Source of the DNA: Plasmodium brasilianum
Taxonomy: Eukaryota > Apicomplexa > Aconoidasida > Haemosporida > Plasmodiidae
DNA length: 64,000 bases
Direction: 5' to 3'
NCBI RefSeq assembly: GCF_023973825.1
Contig: NC_090114.1
Span: forward strand, 1-64,000
Shown here: positions 27,633 to 42,506 of the stretch, one piece after another
How the letters are laid out: the number at the start of each line of letters is the position of its first letter
Position numbering within the stretch: the stretch's first letter is position 1
Notes under the pieces: model-generated
Database searches by the model: none
What the model saw: only the letters and a program-made list of their open reading frames with translations
What the model was told of the DNA's origin: nothing
Translations under genes and position numbers: made by a program

Positions 27633-30244
27633 ATGGATAATTGTTTTTCTTCGGTAATATTTATTGTTTTCTAATAATTATGATTTATATATATATTCCA
27701 AAACAAGTAACAACATAAATAACTTAACAATTAATTTTTAAATAATTTTTTTGAATTTAGAAATTGAATGTTCAAGCTTCTGGGTTTTTCAGATTTTCTC
27801 ACCATTCAAAATTTAGAAAAATTATAAAATATGTAAAAGAGGAAACTAGTACCTTAAGTAAAATTAGGGATAAACAAACATTTAGAAGTGGATGCCTAGG
27901 TTTGTCTAAATATCTAATTAATAATAAGTCTCCTCCAGTATATTATAGAGACTTAAAAGATATGTGGGAAGGAGCAATAAAAAATTGGGTAAAATCTCAC
28001 TATGAAAATCTTAATATACATGGAGGATGTCCTGTTGTTATGGATGAAGATGATATGAAAATTTTAGAATTAAAATATGAGGAAGAAGATTTTTGTAAAA
28101 AAAGAGATACATATCTAAATGAAATAAACCAGTTAAAAAGTAAACATTTAAAGAAATGTAATGATGATTATTTAAGAAAATGTTCAGAATATAATGTATG
28201 GATTAACCTTAAGAAAACTTATTTTTATAATAACAAAAGTTTAATTCAAAACTGTTACCATAAACAAAAACCGAGCGGAAATTCAATAAGAAAAAAAGGT
28301 CCAGCGTTAATATGTGACATACTGAATCAAGAAATATTCAATGAACCTACTGATTGCTTACTCTCTTCTACAGTCGTATCATGTGAAACATCAACTAAAA
28401 ATAAACATGAAATAGAAATAAGACGAACTGAAGTTACAAATGAAAGTCCATCTATGCCTCATGTTAAAAAAGAAGAAAACACTCAAATTGCACAGGAAGT
28501 ACAACTCGGAGAATCTGAAGCTATAATTCAAGAAGAAAATACACGTAATTTTTAAGAACTATCGCAACTGCCATCTCAAGAACAAACAGAACTACCACTC
28601 CAAGAATCAAGGGAAACTATAATTAATAAAACTGCAGTTATACAAACTGAGAATGTTCCAACATCAGGAGGCCACACGAATTTTGAATCTTCGCATAATT
28701 CAACACCACAAGGTACCACACCATATACTCAAGCTAATAAAGATCTAATGACTCTCACTGAAAGATAGCTCTCTCCGTTATCTCTTGAAACATTAAGTTT
28801 TGTCCCACATTCTCCTATTTCTATTTCACACATTAAAATTCCATGTATCACTAATAATTAATATTCTTCTGCATTTGAAATAATCACAATAAATAACATA
28901 TATTTAAAAAGTAATTATAGGTCCAACAGAAAAATCGCATAAATTATATTTATCACCTATATTAATAAGCTCTGTAATAATTATCGTATTTTCCCTTTTT
29001 GTTAAGGTAAAATAAAAAATATATACTAAAAATAATATAAAAATTTTATTACTGTAATAATTTATTATATAAAAAAAATTTTTGTATAGTGGGCTCTTAC
29101 AGGAATGTTTAAAAAAAAAAGAAAGATAAGTAGAAGGCATGTGAAATTTCTGAGATTGCTGGTACCTTCATATTCTAACAAGAAAAGTAAAATTTTTACA
29201 GATGATTACTTAGAACACACATTATATAATGATGAAAACATCATAAAAAAAATTAAAATAAATGAAGTTACAAAAAATATAAACTCGTCAAAGCGAAAAA
29301 AAGACAGATCTAAAATCATAGTAGAAGTTCATATGGAAGTTCTCAAAGAATACAAAAATGAAGAATGGGAGAAAAACAAAGATGAATTCTTAGAAATATG
29401 TATATATGAATTAGAAAAAAAGGATTTTAGAACCTGTCATAATTTAACAGATGATGATCTAATAAAAAAAAACATAACATATAACAATTATATTAATAAA
29501 AAAAAGTTTGTATGGAATAAATGGGTTAAAAAAAATAGAAATCTTTCCGAAAAACTGAAAAAAGAAAATTGGTTTCACAATTTGATGATAAAATGGAAAA
29601 GAGAACTAGACTATATACAAGAAATGGAAGTATTCAAAAAGAAATCTTCGAATAAAAATAAAAAAATTTCATTTTTAGAAAGAGAAAAAGATATATGGAA
29701 ACAGTGGATATCAAAAAATGGCATGATTATAGAACAATATTTGGAAGAGGAATACCTTAAAGAATTGACAGGGACAATGCATAATATTTCAGAAGAATGG
29801 ATAAATGATGAAACCACAAATTATATATCACTGATAAATAGAGAAGAATTTCAGAGTAACGGAAATTATAAAGAATTATATAAATATATAAAAAAGACAT
29901 TATTAACAAATCTGTGTATTCTGGTGCTTATGACAATATTAGAAGAATGTAAAAATGAGGCAAACTTCGAAAATAGGGAATCTTATTTAGATAATTCCAT
30001 AAATGAATTGAAGGAAGAAGATTATTCAGATAAAAAACAAGAAATTACAGAAAATATAATTGAATATAACTGCAACGATTTAGAAAGTGCACGAAATAAG
30101 GAAATGAATGCTCATATAGGTGAACACAGTTTCAGGAATGAGATAGAAGATTGGATAAGAGGCGATGGTATACATGAAAATTCCATAGTTAACGATGGAA
30201 CATTAGACAAATCCTATAAAACAATAGAAAAATACATTTTATAA
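27633..30244 (+). pseudogene. STP1 (SURFIN/SICA-related) gene, three exons, broken in exon 2
   Basis: Exon 1 (27633-27653) encodes MDNCFSS, the usual STP1 start. The intron 27654-27760 leads to exon 2 in phase 0. Exon 2 has the STP1 N-terminal domain: FRSGCLGLSKYLINN, a MWEGAIKNW segment, IHGGCPVVMDEDD, FCKKRDTYLNEI and a CNDDYLRKCSEYNVWI motif, then a Ser/Thr/Gln/Glu-rich linker. Stops interrupt it at 28553, 28766 and 28859, and a one-base shift before 28922 separates it from the membrane span (28923-29006). The intron 29007-29089 (GTAAAA...TATAG) leads to exon 3 (29090-30244), open for over 380 codons. Exon 3 is a basic, Trp-containing cytoplasmic domain (WNKWVKKN, DIWKQWISKNG, EDWIRGDG). 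STP1 proteins are thought to be variant proteins of the infected red cell. This copy cannot make a full protein as read. Confidence 0.85.
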
Positions 30245-33200
30245 ATGCATAGGTATGCATTCAGAATATATTTGGATTATACTTAATAGAAAGAAGCTGT
30301 TAATAAAAAATGCTAGTTATATTTTGTAAAGTCTAAAGGAAAATAAAATATAAATTTCTATAGTTGTGCGCAATATAAAAGAGAAATGCAGACGTTAAAT
30401 ACAAAATTTTCATTTTAGATATTTTAAATATATTCCAATTATATATACTTATTTTATTATGTAATTATATCTATTAGAAAGTTATATTAATATTTGATTC
30501 AATAAAAGTAACAAAAATTTTAATCCATATATATATAATGAATATCAATATTTTCCTGAAATATAATTTCAGAAATTAAGAATTTAAAAGAGAAAAAAAA
30601 GAAAAATCAATAGTTGCATTATACTATTCCTTAATTAATGTAATATTGTTAAATACATTTAAGTAATTATATATTATATATTTTTCATTACTACTTAGTG
30701 TACAATATACTTCACATTTAAAACAATAACTATTTTATATTCATTAAACATCATCATTATTCGAAATTTTAGGTGTTAATTAATATAAAAAAATTAAAAC
30801 ATATATATATATGCGTTAAAACGCAGGAAAACATAATGGAAATACACTCATAATTTATATAATCAAATATATTATAAAAAATATATACTAAATAATTCAT
30901 GAAATTCTGATAGATTATTATGAAATAGTAGATGTCCTCACAATAATACTCTTCATTAATTATAAATTTCGAACTCCCTAAATGTTATATATATATTTTT
31001 TTTTTTTTTGTTTGTTATTTATATATTCGCAAAATGAAAAAATTATATTTAAAAATTCTATCTCTTAATAAAAAATTAAGTTTTTTTTCATAATAAATAT
31101 CGTAACTTAAATGAAAAATATTTACACATATTTACATATACTGATAACATTAAAGCATTTATTTTTACCTTACGTAACTTTTATTAATATAAATTTAAAA
31201 GAACAATGAAATTATTAAAACGGCTGAAATATGATAATACACAAATCATGCCGAATACATAGATTTTTACTTGAACCTTTATTTTTTATTCAACTTTAAA
31301 AAAAAATATAAATCAATAGAGAAATAAATTTCTTATGGTTTATTTATTTATTTTTTTTCTACATATTATGGTTTATTAACATTTTCATGAAATCAAAGAA
31401 ATAAAATATAAATACAAAAAAGTATACAAATTAAACAGTGCTAAATTTATAAGTTTCAATATTCTTTTGAAATGAGGTGCAAATATAACGGAATAAAAGT
31501 ATTTCGTAGGAATTTCAAAATATATGATATATATTTTTTATCTTCCTTTGAATTCAATTTTTAATATCGTTCTTATTATGTTATCTTAACAAAAAGTTAT
31601 TGCTGAATCTCTTATTAAGTTCAAAAGTTAATTTATAAATTTTAACTCTCAAATTTTTCCTTTTATTACTTTTTGGTAATTACAAAATGATATTTTTCTT
31701 TTTAATCCTTAGTTAATAATATTACTTGATGCTATTTTTTTTTATATTATTTTATAAATTATCTGTATATGTATTTATAAAGTAAACCAATACTATATCT
31801 ATTTGAGCAAATATAATATTTATTTTGATACATGATCATTTTTTACTATTTTCATATACAATAAAAATACATATATTATGACTATTTATTTACTAACTTA
31901 TATTGTGTACGAACTATGAAAACAGCATTATGTTCATTGTTTAAACAATATTATTAATTCAGTTATAATTGTAATAAAAAAAATAAAAAAAATATATTTC
32001 TGAATTAATTATAAGTATTACAATTAAGTAATACAGTGTTAGATGAAATACATCTGCATCATCGTAATTTAATATCCATACAATATATAAAGGATATATA
32101 TTATTATATACTAATAATATTTTATTAAGGAAGTAATTATTTTTTGATATTATTAATATTAACATTATCAATGCTTCGACAATTTTGTCTAAATTCAATA
32201 TAATTTAGATATTCTAATTGTATTTTTTAGTAATAAATATATAGTTCTTTTAAAGGATAATATTCTAATATAAATATGACGGTTTTGAATAAATATTTTT
32301 ATGATTTCTCATATAAGATATATATGACTTTTATATTTAATTAATATAAAGCATACCTTGCACGCGTAATAAATATATATGTTTTCTGTTATATATTTAT
32401 ATATGGAATGTCACAAAATATGTTTTACAATATATTTTTAATCTCTTAAAACTATAGTGAATATATTATATATAAAAAAATATAAAAGAATATTAGCATA
32501 CATAAACATATATGGGTAGTTTTATATTAATACAAACGTTATTATATCAACACCTAAAACATATGGAAAAATATTTTGTATTTTGATATACTGTCTATTT
32601 TTTTAAGTGAAAACCATTTAAAAAATTAAAAAAAAAAATATTAATTTTATAAATAAAATTTCATAAAATGAGTAAATAGTTATATTATTAATATTAAAAA
32701 AAATTAGGTAATAAAATAAGAACCAAATAATATTCACAATAAATTAACTTTACAAAAAATTTATTGTAAAAATTATAATTATTATAGTACTATATTAAGT
32801 TCTTCATTTTTCGTGAAGAAAAAAGAGTTTATTGTATAATTATATTAATAGTAAAAATAATATATTTTTTTTTTTTTAACTTTTCTAAGTGTTTTTGAAG
32901 AATATTTTTATCTATGGTATATGTATTAACGCAATTCAAATATAAATGTATATACTGATTTATATATAACATTAAATATATATAAGCATAAGATATTCTA
33001 CAAAAATGTAATTAACGTAAAAAAGAATGAATTAATTATTATTTTTCTTGAGTATCCTGAATCATAAGAGATAATATAGTATAACTAATATGACTTAGAA
33101 TAAAAGTAAATAAAAAAAAACCTAGGATTTACTTAATTTAAAAAATTTATGATAAGTTCTTTCACAACCATTTTATCAAGTATTAAACGTAAAATATGTA

Positions 33201-34290
33201 TCATAAATGTAATTTCTAATTGTACTCATACCATTTAGAATTTAATAATAAATTTCAGTTAATACATTAATCTATATTTTTATTAGTATACAATTAAAAA
33301 TAATATTAGTTATATACATTATTAAAGAATGTAAAAAAATTATCAAATCCTTTTCCTTTATTATTAATTTATAATTATAACATTTATATAGAATAATAAT
33401 ATCAAATCTGATTATATATATTCATGTTTCTATTATAAATATTTGTATTGTGCTAAGTTAAGTGAGATAAAATTTCAACTAAATATATAACAGTGCTATA
33501 TAATTTAATAAATATTATTAATGGATTATATTATAATTATACGATATAGTTTATATATTGGAAAATATATTAGTTATTAAAAGTATATTTTTTAAAGAAT
33601 ATTTATATTTTAACAAAAGATCATATATTCTCATACTGTGTATTTGCGTTTTAGATAAAATTATTTTTCATTTATATAAGCTATAATTTCAGTAATAATT
33701 ATGAAGTTTATTTTCTTAATGAATATATATATTGTTATTACTTATTATAAATATTAATTCAAATAATATGAAAGGTAATATTTTAACAATAAAAAAAAAA
33801 TAATAAAAAACAAGAAAAAATTCTATGTCTTTTTAATAGTTAATATTTATATATTTATATTATTTTAGAAGGACAAAAAGGATTTCCATATGGATATTCC
33901 AATACAATAATCAATTTCTGTAAGACTTCCTTAAAGTTAATTTATTCTTTTGGATAATTTATGAGTACACGATTATAAGCCTACATATAAATAAACAAAT
34001 AGGAATGCGTTTTTCTCGGTGGAATTTCTTTTTTTTACAAAAAAGAGACAATGTTTTTTATTATTATACTTGAAATTAAAATTTTTTATATTATACTGTA
34101 CAAACTATATTACCTTATTATAATATTAACTAAAAATAAAAGGAAAATTTTTCTAAGGAGTTTATTTTAAAATTATATATATGAAATAAAGTAATACATC
34201 ACAAATTAACATATTATATAACATTTTTTAACTTATATAAGTATTAACATGATATAAATTTAATTTTGTTACTAAATTCACTCATATACA
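30245..34290. other. Non-coding AT-rich spacer
   Basis: No gene seen on either strand. The open frame at 31959-32198 (minus) is hydrophobic and low-complexity and is not supported as a gene. Confidence 0.65.
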
Positions 34291-35433
34291 ATGGCACCCG
34301 GAAGTTTAGATGAAAAAGTAATATTTATCTTTATATTATAATAATTATATATATCATAGTATTTTAAGAATTCGGTGATCTAGAAACACGTAAAAATCTA
34401 TTTATATAAATATGATCTTGAATATAAATATATTATTATCATTTTTTTTATTATTAGAAAAACTGTGTGGAATTATACCTTGCTTATAAATAGGAATTTG
34501 ATAAAGTCATCAATGATATTCAAAAAAATATGGGCGGAGTTAGTGGTGAAAATCGTGGAATAAAATGTATGCAATTTAGTGGTAATTTCATTACTCCATG
34601 TCAAGAGGTTGCTAGATATTTAATTGAAGTATAACAACGTCATCATTCTGATAGCCCAAAACATTGTATATTCTTGAACCATAGGATAAATTCAGATAAT
34701 AAATAAACAGAACAAGATGATCGGTTTAACAAATACGCGAAACTTTCATCCTAAATATATAATATATGTAAGAAAGAAATAAAAAAAAATTGATCCTCAA
34801 ATTTTAAATAATCTTACAAAACTATATAGTTATTATAATTCTTTTGAAAAATATAATGGAAAAAATTATGAATCTACTGGTAATTATTGTATAGAAATTC
34901 AGAAATGTTACAATTTTTATATTCAACCTTATGAGAAATGTCAAAAAAATAAGGATGATACATTTTGCAATGAGTTACTCAATTAAGGAAGCATATGATA
35001 ATAGAAGGAGCTTTTTAACTCCTTGTTCTAGGTTTCCACGAATTTTACCACCCCCAAAAGTAGGTTATGTATTTTCTGCCAGTTTATCCACACCAGCAGT
35101 ATTACTAGCTTCTTTCACTTTATTGTTTTTATATAAGGTTAATAAACATTATACTTAATAGTGTATATATTCTAAAACAACGAGTATGTCCAATTTCACA
35201 AATAATTACAATAAAACAATTATATATTTAGGTACATATACATATTTGTTTTTTTTATAGTTTACTCCAGTGAAATCTTGGTTACATAATCGCCTACAAA
35301 AAAAAAAATAGATGAAATTAACGAACTTCAAAAAACAAGAGAATCCTTGCTAATCAAATATAAAGAAGAAGATAGAAAATGTGAAGGGTATTTTCGTAAT
35401 TTACCTTACCAAGCTCAAGATCTTTTATACTAA
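34291..35433 (+). pseudogene. PIR family gene, three exons, heavily decayed
   Basis: Exon 1 (34291-34317) encodes MAPGSLDEK with donor GTAATA. Exon 2 starts at 34458 after TTATTAG and reads KNCVELYLAYK, a stop, then EFDKVINDIQK and GIKCMQFSGNF, followed by several more stops. After a frameshift a typical PIR C-terminal ectodomain appears: LTKLYSYYNSFEKYN, NYCIEIQKCYNFYIQ, YEKCQKNKDDTFCNELLN. Another shift leads to SFLTPCSRFPRILPPPK and a membrane span ending at 35137. Exon 3 (35261-35433) starts FTPVKSWLHNRL. An A11 run then shifts the frame, and the tail continues to a TAA at 35431. At least four stops and three shifts make this a clear pseudogene, with all three exons still recognisable. 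Confidence 0.82.
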
Positions 35434-38092
35434 AATTACAATTTATATTATTTTCTATCAAAAATCTTTCCTCAGTTGTATAAATGTTATATATGTAGAT
35501 ATTTATTAATAAATAAGATAAGATAAAAATAAAAAAATAAATAAAAATGTAAAAAAAAATACAAAAATATTGATATAAAAATTATACAAAAAAAAGTTCA
35601 ACGTAAAAACAATGCTATTGTAAGAGTTAGCAAAAAAATTCGCTTATACATTTGATTTTCTTTAAGATACAAAACAAAAGATAATAAAACTTAAACATAT
35701 AACATAAGGTTATTCGGTAAGTAACTATTTTTCTAAATATCCATATAAAGTAACATTTATTAATAAAATATTATATAAAATAAAAAGAACAAAATCATTA
35801 AAAACAACACCATAATTATAAGTATGTAAATAAAAAAAAAAAAATCTTAAAATATAAATATTACTGAAAAAGTAAAAAGAATATATATTTTGTATTTATA
35901 GAAAAAATTTAAACCTTTGTTATTGTTTTTGCACATCCGATTAAGCACAATTAAGAATTTAACCTATTACAGAACAACTATAATATTATTGTCTTCAAAT
36001 AATGCATATTATATTTTTCAATGTAGTAAGGATATTCACATATAATAATAAGTGAAAAACATTATGCTGTGTTTTGCATTTAATTTGGGAAACACTTAAC
36101 CATTAGTTAATAATGCATAAATATGATCTTATTGTACACTATTCTTAATATTTTTTGTTCTCATACTCTTTTATATAAGTAACATCCTACAGTGATAAAC
36201 AAATAAATATGTGATAAATATAAAGTTACATTACAAGTATAAATTTTTAACGCAAATTATTTTTAATAGTAACAAGGAAAAATTATAATTCCATATTTCA
36301 CTTATATTTACTCTATACAAAAGGAAAAATACGACAGATTTTTTCCAAAAATATATTGGTGCTAGCAAGATAATATGCATGGGACAAACAAAATGAAAGA
36401 TAATATTTTGCAAAAGATTTCTAAAAAATTTACTTTTTTATACTTACTATAAAACGAATGTACACATTCTTATATATATATTATTTTATAAATAGGATTT
36501 CCCTTTTTCATCGTGAAAAAATTAATAGGTGGTGTTTCATTTCATTAATTATAAAATTTAGAATACCAGCTAATTTTAATTAATTCACATACAAAATTTA
36601 GTTATTAATTTACATGTGATGATTTCAGATTATAATTAATATTACATTAAGTAGAAAAAAAAAAAACTTTTTTAAATTAAATTTATGCTACAGCATTCAA
36701 ACATTGTTATGTTTATATAGAAAGAATATATTCAAATGCTCATATTATAATAAGATATATATTTTATTTTTCATGATCATTCCTCTAAAGTCATCATAAT
36801 AAATTTCGATTATATACAAAATTCCTTAGTATATGGTACATACTATTAATTAATATAAAAACGTTATATAGTTTGTTACAGTTTTATAATCATTATTTTT
36901 AATTTTACCGTAATAATTTATTAAACTACGTATATATAAAATATTAACTTCATAAAAAGATACATAACAAAAAAAATTATAAAAATAATAAAGCAACATT
37001 TTTTTATGAATTTATTTATTTAATATCAAATTGATATAATTTTAAAAGAATTAATCTATAAAAATTATATACTGACTTCACCTACAAATTCAACATATTA
37101 TTAATAATTAATTTGTAATTAATAAATATATTTCAGTAAAAAAAAATTGTTTTTGTTTATATATTAAAAATATAAAATTTAAATAAAATTTTTTTTTATA
37201 TATTAAAAAAATATACTTACAATACACGTTATTTTTCTTTTAATTATTTTTTTAATTAGGTAAATAAAAAAAAATATTTCATTTTTTTTTAAAACTGTAT
37301 AGTTTATATTTTTCCTATAATATAAATTAATTCCATATTAATTAAGACGCATAAGCTTATAAAATAAAGTAAAATATTAACAGTGATGAAATTAAAATAT
37401 TATCCATAATTCCAAATCTTAGAACCGCATTTTATAAGGATATTATTTTATTACATATTTGTAATTCCACATGGATACCATTAAAAAAAAAAAAAAAAAT
37501 TATAAGTGTTAAGAATTTATTACACTTTATAATATATTTCTAATAAAAATTATTCTGTAAAATAAATAGGATGTTTTTCATTAAATAAAATATATTTATA
37601 TCAATGAAACATAAAGCATTTACTTTGTTTCCTTAAACTCAAAAAAAAGACACTTATTTATAATATGAATCTGATCATATATTTTTCTGATTTTTTGTTT
37701 AAATAATCATATGCTTGGAGTACATAATTAGAACAAAATTATTTTTTATTCAAAATATAAATTTTAATATAACATCAATAAAATGATGTTATTTTTAATT
37801 CACATATAATTTTAATCAGAATCTATTTAATGACGAAAATTCATATAGCAATACTATTTAATTATTATAAAAAATATACTATAATGCAAAATGATAAACC
37901 ATAAACTTTTCAAATTCACAAAAAATAATCATAAATTATTACAGTTCCTCTTAATAATGATAACTTATATACATGTACATCTATGAAGTTATTGCATTTT
38001 TACGCATTATTGTTAAGGATATATATTCAAATATAGTATATGAATTACTCCATATTAATAAAATCAATAAAAAAAAATATATTTTTTCTTTA
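35434..38092. other. Non-coding spacer between decayed PIR and first fam doublet
   Basis: No gene seen. Poly-A (37483-37499) and TA tracts are present. The right end is the 3' flank of the minus-strand fam gene. The open frame at 36231-36413 (minus) has no family features. Confidence 0.65.
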
Positions 38093-38999
38093 TTATTCAT
38101 TTTGTTCGGTCATCAACTTAATTTTTTTATACTTTTCATTATTTTTTAATATTTTAAGAACCCCTATTATAAGAGTAATAGTTAATATAATAAGAAGTAC
38201 TCCAAATGATAATATATATAAATGTTCTTCAGATAAACTTATTGATTTGAATATATCTTCAATAAATTTCCAACAATCTTTCAATAATGGTAAATTTGTC
38301 ATCCATTCCCCTATAGTTTTCAGCAATCCTACTCCATGTAATATGGGTATTCCTATTCCCACCAAGAAAAAAAAAAAAAATAGAACAATTACAAATCCAT
38401 AACTTCTAAATTTTATTTTCCCTAAGTATATATCACAAATTCTTCTTCTTTTTTCAAGAAAATTATCATAATCTTTTTTTTTTATCCATTTTTTTTCAAA
38501 ATGGAAATGTTTTCCATCAAAGATTACACTGCTATTATCTATAATTTCTGTGTAATATTGTGCCTTATTTAATAAACTTTTATTTGGCTGATTGCTTTTT
38601 CCTCTCGTTACTTTTTCATTATGAGATATATTCGTCTGCTTCTTGACTTCATTATTCGGAAATCTTTCTTTTAACAATACATTATTTGAATCATTATCCT
38701 GTTTATATTTTCCTAGTAATCTATAGTTTCTCGTATATAATTTTCCATCATAGTTACAGTTCTCATTCACGAACTTGATAAATATACACTAAAAAAACAA
38801 AGCAAATACATATTTATAATATGAATAAATGAACAAATTATAAAATATTATATTAATACGTGATAAAATAGGAAAAATATAAATAATTAAAAATATACTT
38901 AAATTAATATACCTTATAATTATCAAAATTGGATATCCATTCGAGAACGATAAAAGCAGCGATTTTAATAAATATGTTTGTCTTAATTCTTTTATTCAT
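38093..38999 (-). CDS. fam-l/fam-m exported protein, FHFEKKW type
   Basis: Exon 1 (38999-38913) begins MNKRIKTNIFIKIAAF and is a 29-residue secretory leader with donor GTATAT. After TTTTTTAG, exon 2 starts at 38788 in phase 0, giving about 260 residues in all. It has NYRLLGKYKQD (relaxed PEXEL-like), a Lys/Asn-rich variable stretch, then the conserved centre FDGKHFHFEKKWIKKKDY (about residues 119-136) with LEKRRRICD. A first membrane span (about 159-180) rich in Phe, a short loop, a second span (about 220-242) and a basic tail with NNEKYKKIKLMTEQNE follow. These proteins are predicted to be exported to the red cell and have been proposed to adopt an RH5-like fold; function unproven. It pairs with the gene at 42.5 kb on the same strand. 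The leader starts MNKR rather than the usual MEQK. I cannot say which of the two names, fam-l or fam-m, applies. Confidence 0.85.
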
Positions 39000-39398
39000 T
39001 GTATAAATATTTATTATTTTTACTTATTCAAAAAGGAAAAAATTAACATTAATACAACAAACTACTAGTTTCAAACGATGATATATTTATTTATAAATTT
39101 AGCATTACTATCCGTTCATAAATATATAATAAAATGAATATAATTATTTTCATCACATAAATAAAGTAAAATAGTACAAAAAACATATAACATTTATGAT
39201 AACTTTATTAAAAATAAAAAATAATTTTCATAAAAACAAAATAATTTGAATTGATTCATAAATATATAAACATATATATATAATTTAATGTAGCGTATTA
39301 ATTTAGGTAATGCTTTTATTAATTATTTTTCGGAATAAACTAAGAAATAAAAATATGTTTTCTTAATATATGTAAATACTGAACTCATTTACGATATG

Positions 39399-39436
39399 GA
39401 ATGTAGAGAATCTATATATAATATATCTCTCCATAT
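39399..39436 (-). promoter_or_regulatory. Conserved upstream block, copy 1
   Basis: GAATGTAGAGAAT (39399-39411) is followed by a degenerate inverted copy ATCTCTCCATAT (39425-39436). The block starts 400 bases upstream of the start codon at 38999. The same 13-mer occurs at nearly the same distance from the three other intact fam genes. A regulatory role is inference. Confidence 0.5.
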
Positions 39437-42274
39437 ATTAAAAAGATAATTACTAATTTAAGGATGTTATCCAATTAATAATTAAAATTTTTTAAATATT
39501 TATTTTAAAAAAAATATTTAAAAAAAAAAATATATATTCATAATAATATCATTAAATGAAAGAAACAACATTTTGTATTGCGTTAATTATAACATATCCA
39601 TTAGTTCCTCTTAAAGCATAACATTTTATTCTGTATAATGTTTTTGAAAAAGTAAATTTTATACAGACCTAACTCAATTTTGAAGAAATATGTATTCTGA
39701 AAGCAAATAAGGACTGAATTTTGTTCTTTTACGATAACATTTGAAAATTACAATTTTTAATTATAGTTAATCCGTATCTTTATTTTTAAATTAATAATAT
39801 TTATATTTATTTACATAATTTTATAATTATTTTTTAATTATGTATTTAAGTAGAGCAAATATCAATATTATAAAAAAAAGAAAAAGCAAAAGATTGCTTA
39901 ATGAAAAAATTGTTACAAAAATATTACTTTATTTACATTAATTTAAGGATACTACAAATGAAATAAATTTACAAATAAAAACAATATATATAGTGTACAA
40001 TATCTACAGAATAAATAAGAAAAAATAGCAATGTAATTTACTTTGATGTATGATTTAGTAATTTTTCTATTTTTATCTATAGACGGATACTTTTACTTTT
40101 TATTTATTCCTTTATAAATACATGAAGTCAATAATAAAATTTAAACGTTCATTATAATAAATGGTCATAAATATATAAACAGTAAATGATTTATTGATAA
40201 TATATTTACCAAAACAAACAATATTATAGTCCATTATTTATATTCCCTATGTACTGTAACCATAACAGTGATAATTATGAATACATGATAATTACAGAGA
40301 ATTATAGCAATTATCCTGATATATAACATTTTATTATTGTACTCTTTAAAAAATTTTATTCCTACAATTGTATAATTAAATAACAGAGATAAGTTGAAAA
40401 TATTACAAATACTATTATATTTTTATAATTTAACATTATTAATACACTCATAGTACAACTTATTAAGACTCATATATGACTAGTTTATATGTTTCCATAC
40501 TTTATCGTCTAACACTTTTTCTAATAGATAATATTTTCATGTGAATTATAAGGAAACTAAGTTTTAAAATTAAATATAAAACATATATGTAAATATATTA
40601 TAAACTTGGTTACGAAAAATAATTACACTACAGCATATGGTGGAGCTAAACAATTGCTTGAAAATACAATTTTTCTGATTGAGCAACATTCATGATATCT
40701 AAATATTGTTTTCTCCAATTTTTTTAAATTAATCTATATTTTTCTATATTATTTATATTTTTCCTAAATTAAGTAATAACGTATAAGTAGATTAATATCC
40801 TTATATAATATTTAATCTTATACTTATTTAATACGTAAAACATAAATGCAATGTTCTCTTATATATATATTTGTATTAACGTTTTATTATTATATCATTC
40901 ACTTGTAGATTCGATATTGTTTTTTACAATATTAACTTCTGAATCTATTATTTTTACTAATGCACTGTGCTTTTAATTATGGTTTTCAAATATAAAAGCA
41001 TTTAAAATAATTTTTTTTTTTCTCCTAATCATTATTGTATAAAAGGAAATTAACATATTCTTACATTTACAATAGTAATTTTACAACATTTTATTATTTT
41101 TTAACGATTACAAATTCTTCATATAAATAATAAATTATTACACTTATTTAATTAAAACATCTACAAAAATACATGAAAATTTTTCTAACAGACTTAGTTA
41201 AAACCTATGTAACCAAAAAGAAAATAAATGTACATATGTATTATTTAAAAAAAAGTAATTTTTTTTTAAATTTCATTTTATTTAAAAAAAGAAGTGTTAC
41301 CAATATAAGTTAATTAGTAATTTTCAGTATAAACTACATATATTTCTATGCTTCTAGAATATAATATTAAATATTTACATAATATATTATTAGACATAAA
41401 AAATGAGGAAATATAAATAAAAAACACAGATTATTATATAAAAGTAGAAAAAACATATTCTTTTTTATTATCCCTAATAATAATTTATCTTATTCTATAG
41501 AAATGAATGTATATAAAATTTTAATATTATGAAAAAAAAAAAAAAAAGTATTTTTGCATATTATTTGTTGACATTTGATTACATTTAATTCATTAATTTA
41601 AACGTTTAGTTTGTAAAAATTATAAAATATATATGATGTATTTATAAATTTAACATATAATTTATATTTAATTAATTTTTTAGATATAAAATTAACTTTA
41701 CAATTAAGATATATAATAAAATGATAAATAGTAGTCATTTTCATTTAATTGTGTACATTTAGAAATAATAAGTTATTGAACTATTATAAGTACCTGAAAA
41801 TTAATAAAGATATTATATTGTAAATTTATATTTTATTTTTTATATCAAATAAATAAAAAATAATAATCCGTTGAAAGGGAATTTACAATGTAAATTTTTT
41901 ACAGTTTATTAATCATAAAACTTATTTTATATAGTGAATGCTATGTTTGCTTTTATAATATATATATATGTACTACAATTAAACAAAATACGTCTTCATC
42001 GTGTCAATAAAAATAAATTAAGACATATTTTTACTTATATTAATTGTAATCAAAAAATTTTCAAATTATGTCAACAAATATTCATTTTAAACTAGAGAAA
42101 AATGAAAACATATAAAAAAGTATTTTTATAGTCAAAATATAAATTAACACAAGCAATAAATAAAATTATATATATTGTCCCACTTAATATTAATTATAAC
42201 ACACAAAGACATATTTTTCATACAAATATATGAAAATATACAAATATATTCAATAATTCAAAATATTCAATTTG

Positions 42275-42345
42275 GATAAAACGATACCTTAAATTACAAA
42301 CTAAAAAATATTATATATTAGAATTCACAAAACAAATAAGATTTT
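42275..42345 (-). repeat. Shared 3'-flank block, copy 3
   Basis: TACCTTAAATTACA, AAAAAATATTA and GAATTCACAAAACAAA occur in the same order as in the copies at 13.4, 20.3 and 58.7 kb, about 160-230 bases past the stop of the gene ending at 42507. Confidence 0.4.
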
Positions 42346-42506
42346 TTTTTACTGGTGTATATCCTATAGAAAAGGTATATGTATTTACACTTATAATCTT
42401 TATTCAACTATGAGTATTCATATTATGAATACAATTCAAGGTATTACAGATAACTGTTCATATTAAATATTTGATTACGCAAAGAAAAATATTAATTATT
42501 ATTCAT

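Larger units (their letters stand above)
39000..42506. other. Spacer inside the first fam doublet
   Basis: No gene seen. It contains the conserved upstream block at 39399-39436 and, near 42275-42345, a copy of the shared 3'-flank block. Most of it aligns by eye with 55441-58901. Confidence 0.65.

Noticed and set aside
28904..29140. Minus-strand open frame of 78 codons
   Set aside because: It overlaps the STP1 membrane-span exon, intron and exon 3 start on the opposite strand and has no features.
29611..29817. Minus-strand open frame of 68 codons
   Set aside because: It is antisense to STP1 exon 3.
34931..35158. Stand-alone small membrane protein on the plus strand
   Set aside because: Its second half is the 3' end of the decayed PIR exon 2 in a shifted frame, and its end runs into the intron.
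38040..38402. Plus-strand open frame of 120 codons
   Set aside because: It is antisense to the membrane-span part of the fam gene at 38.1 kb.
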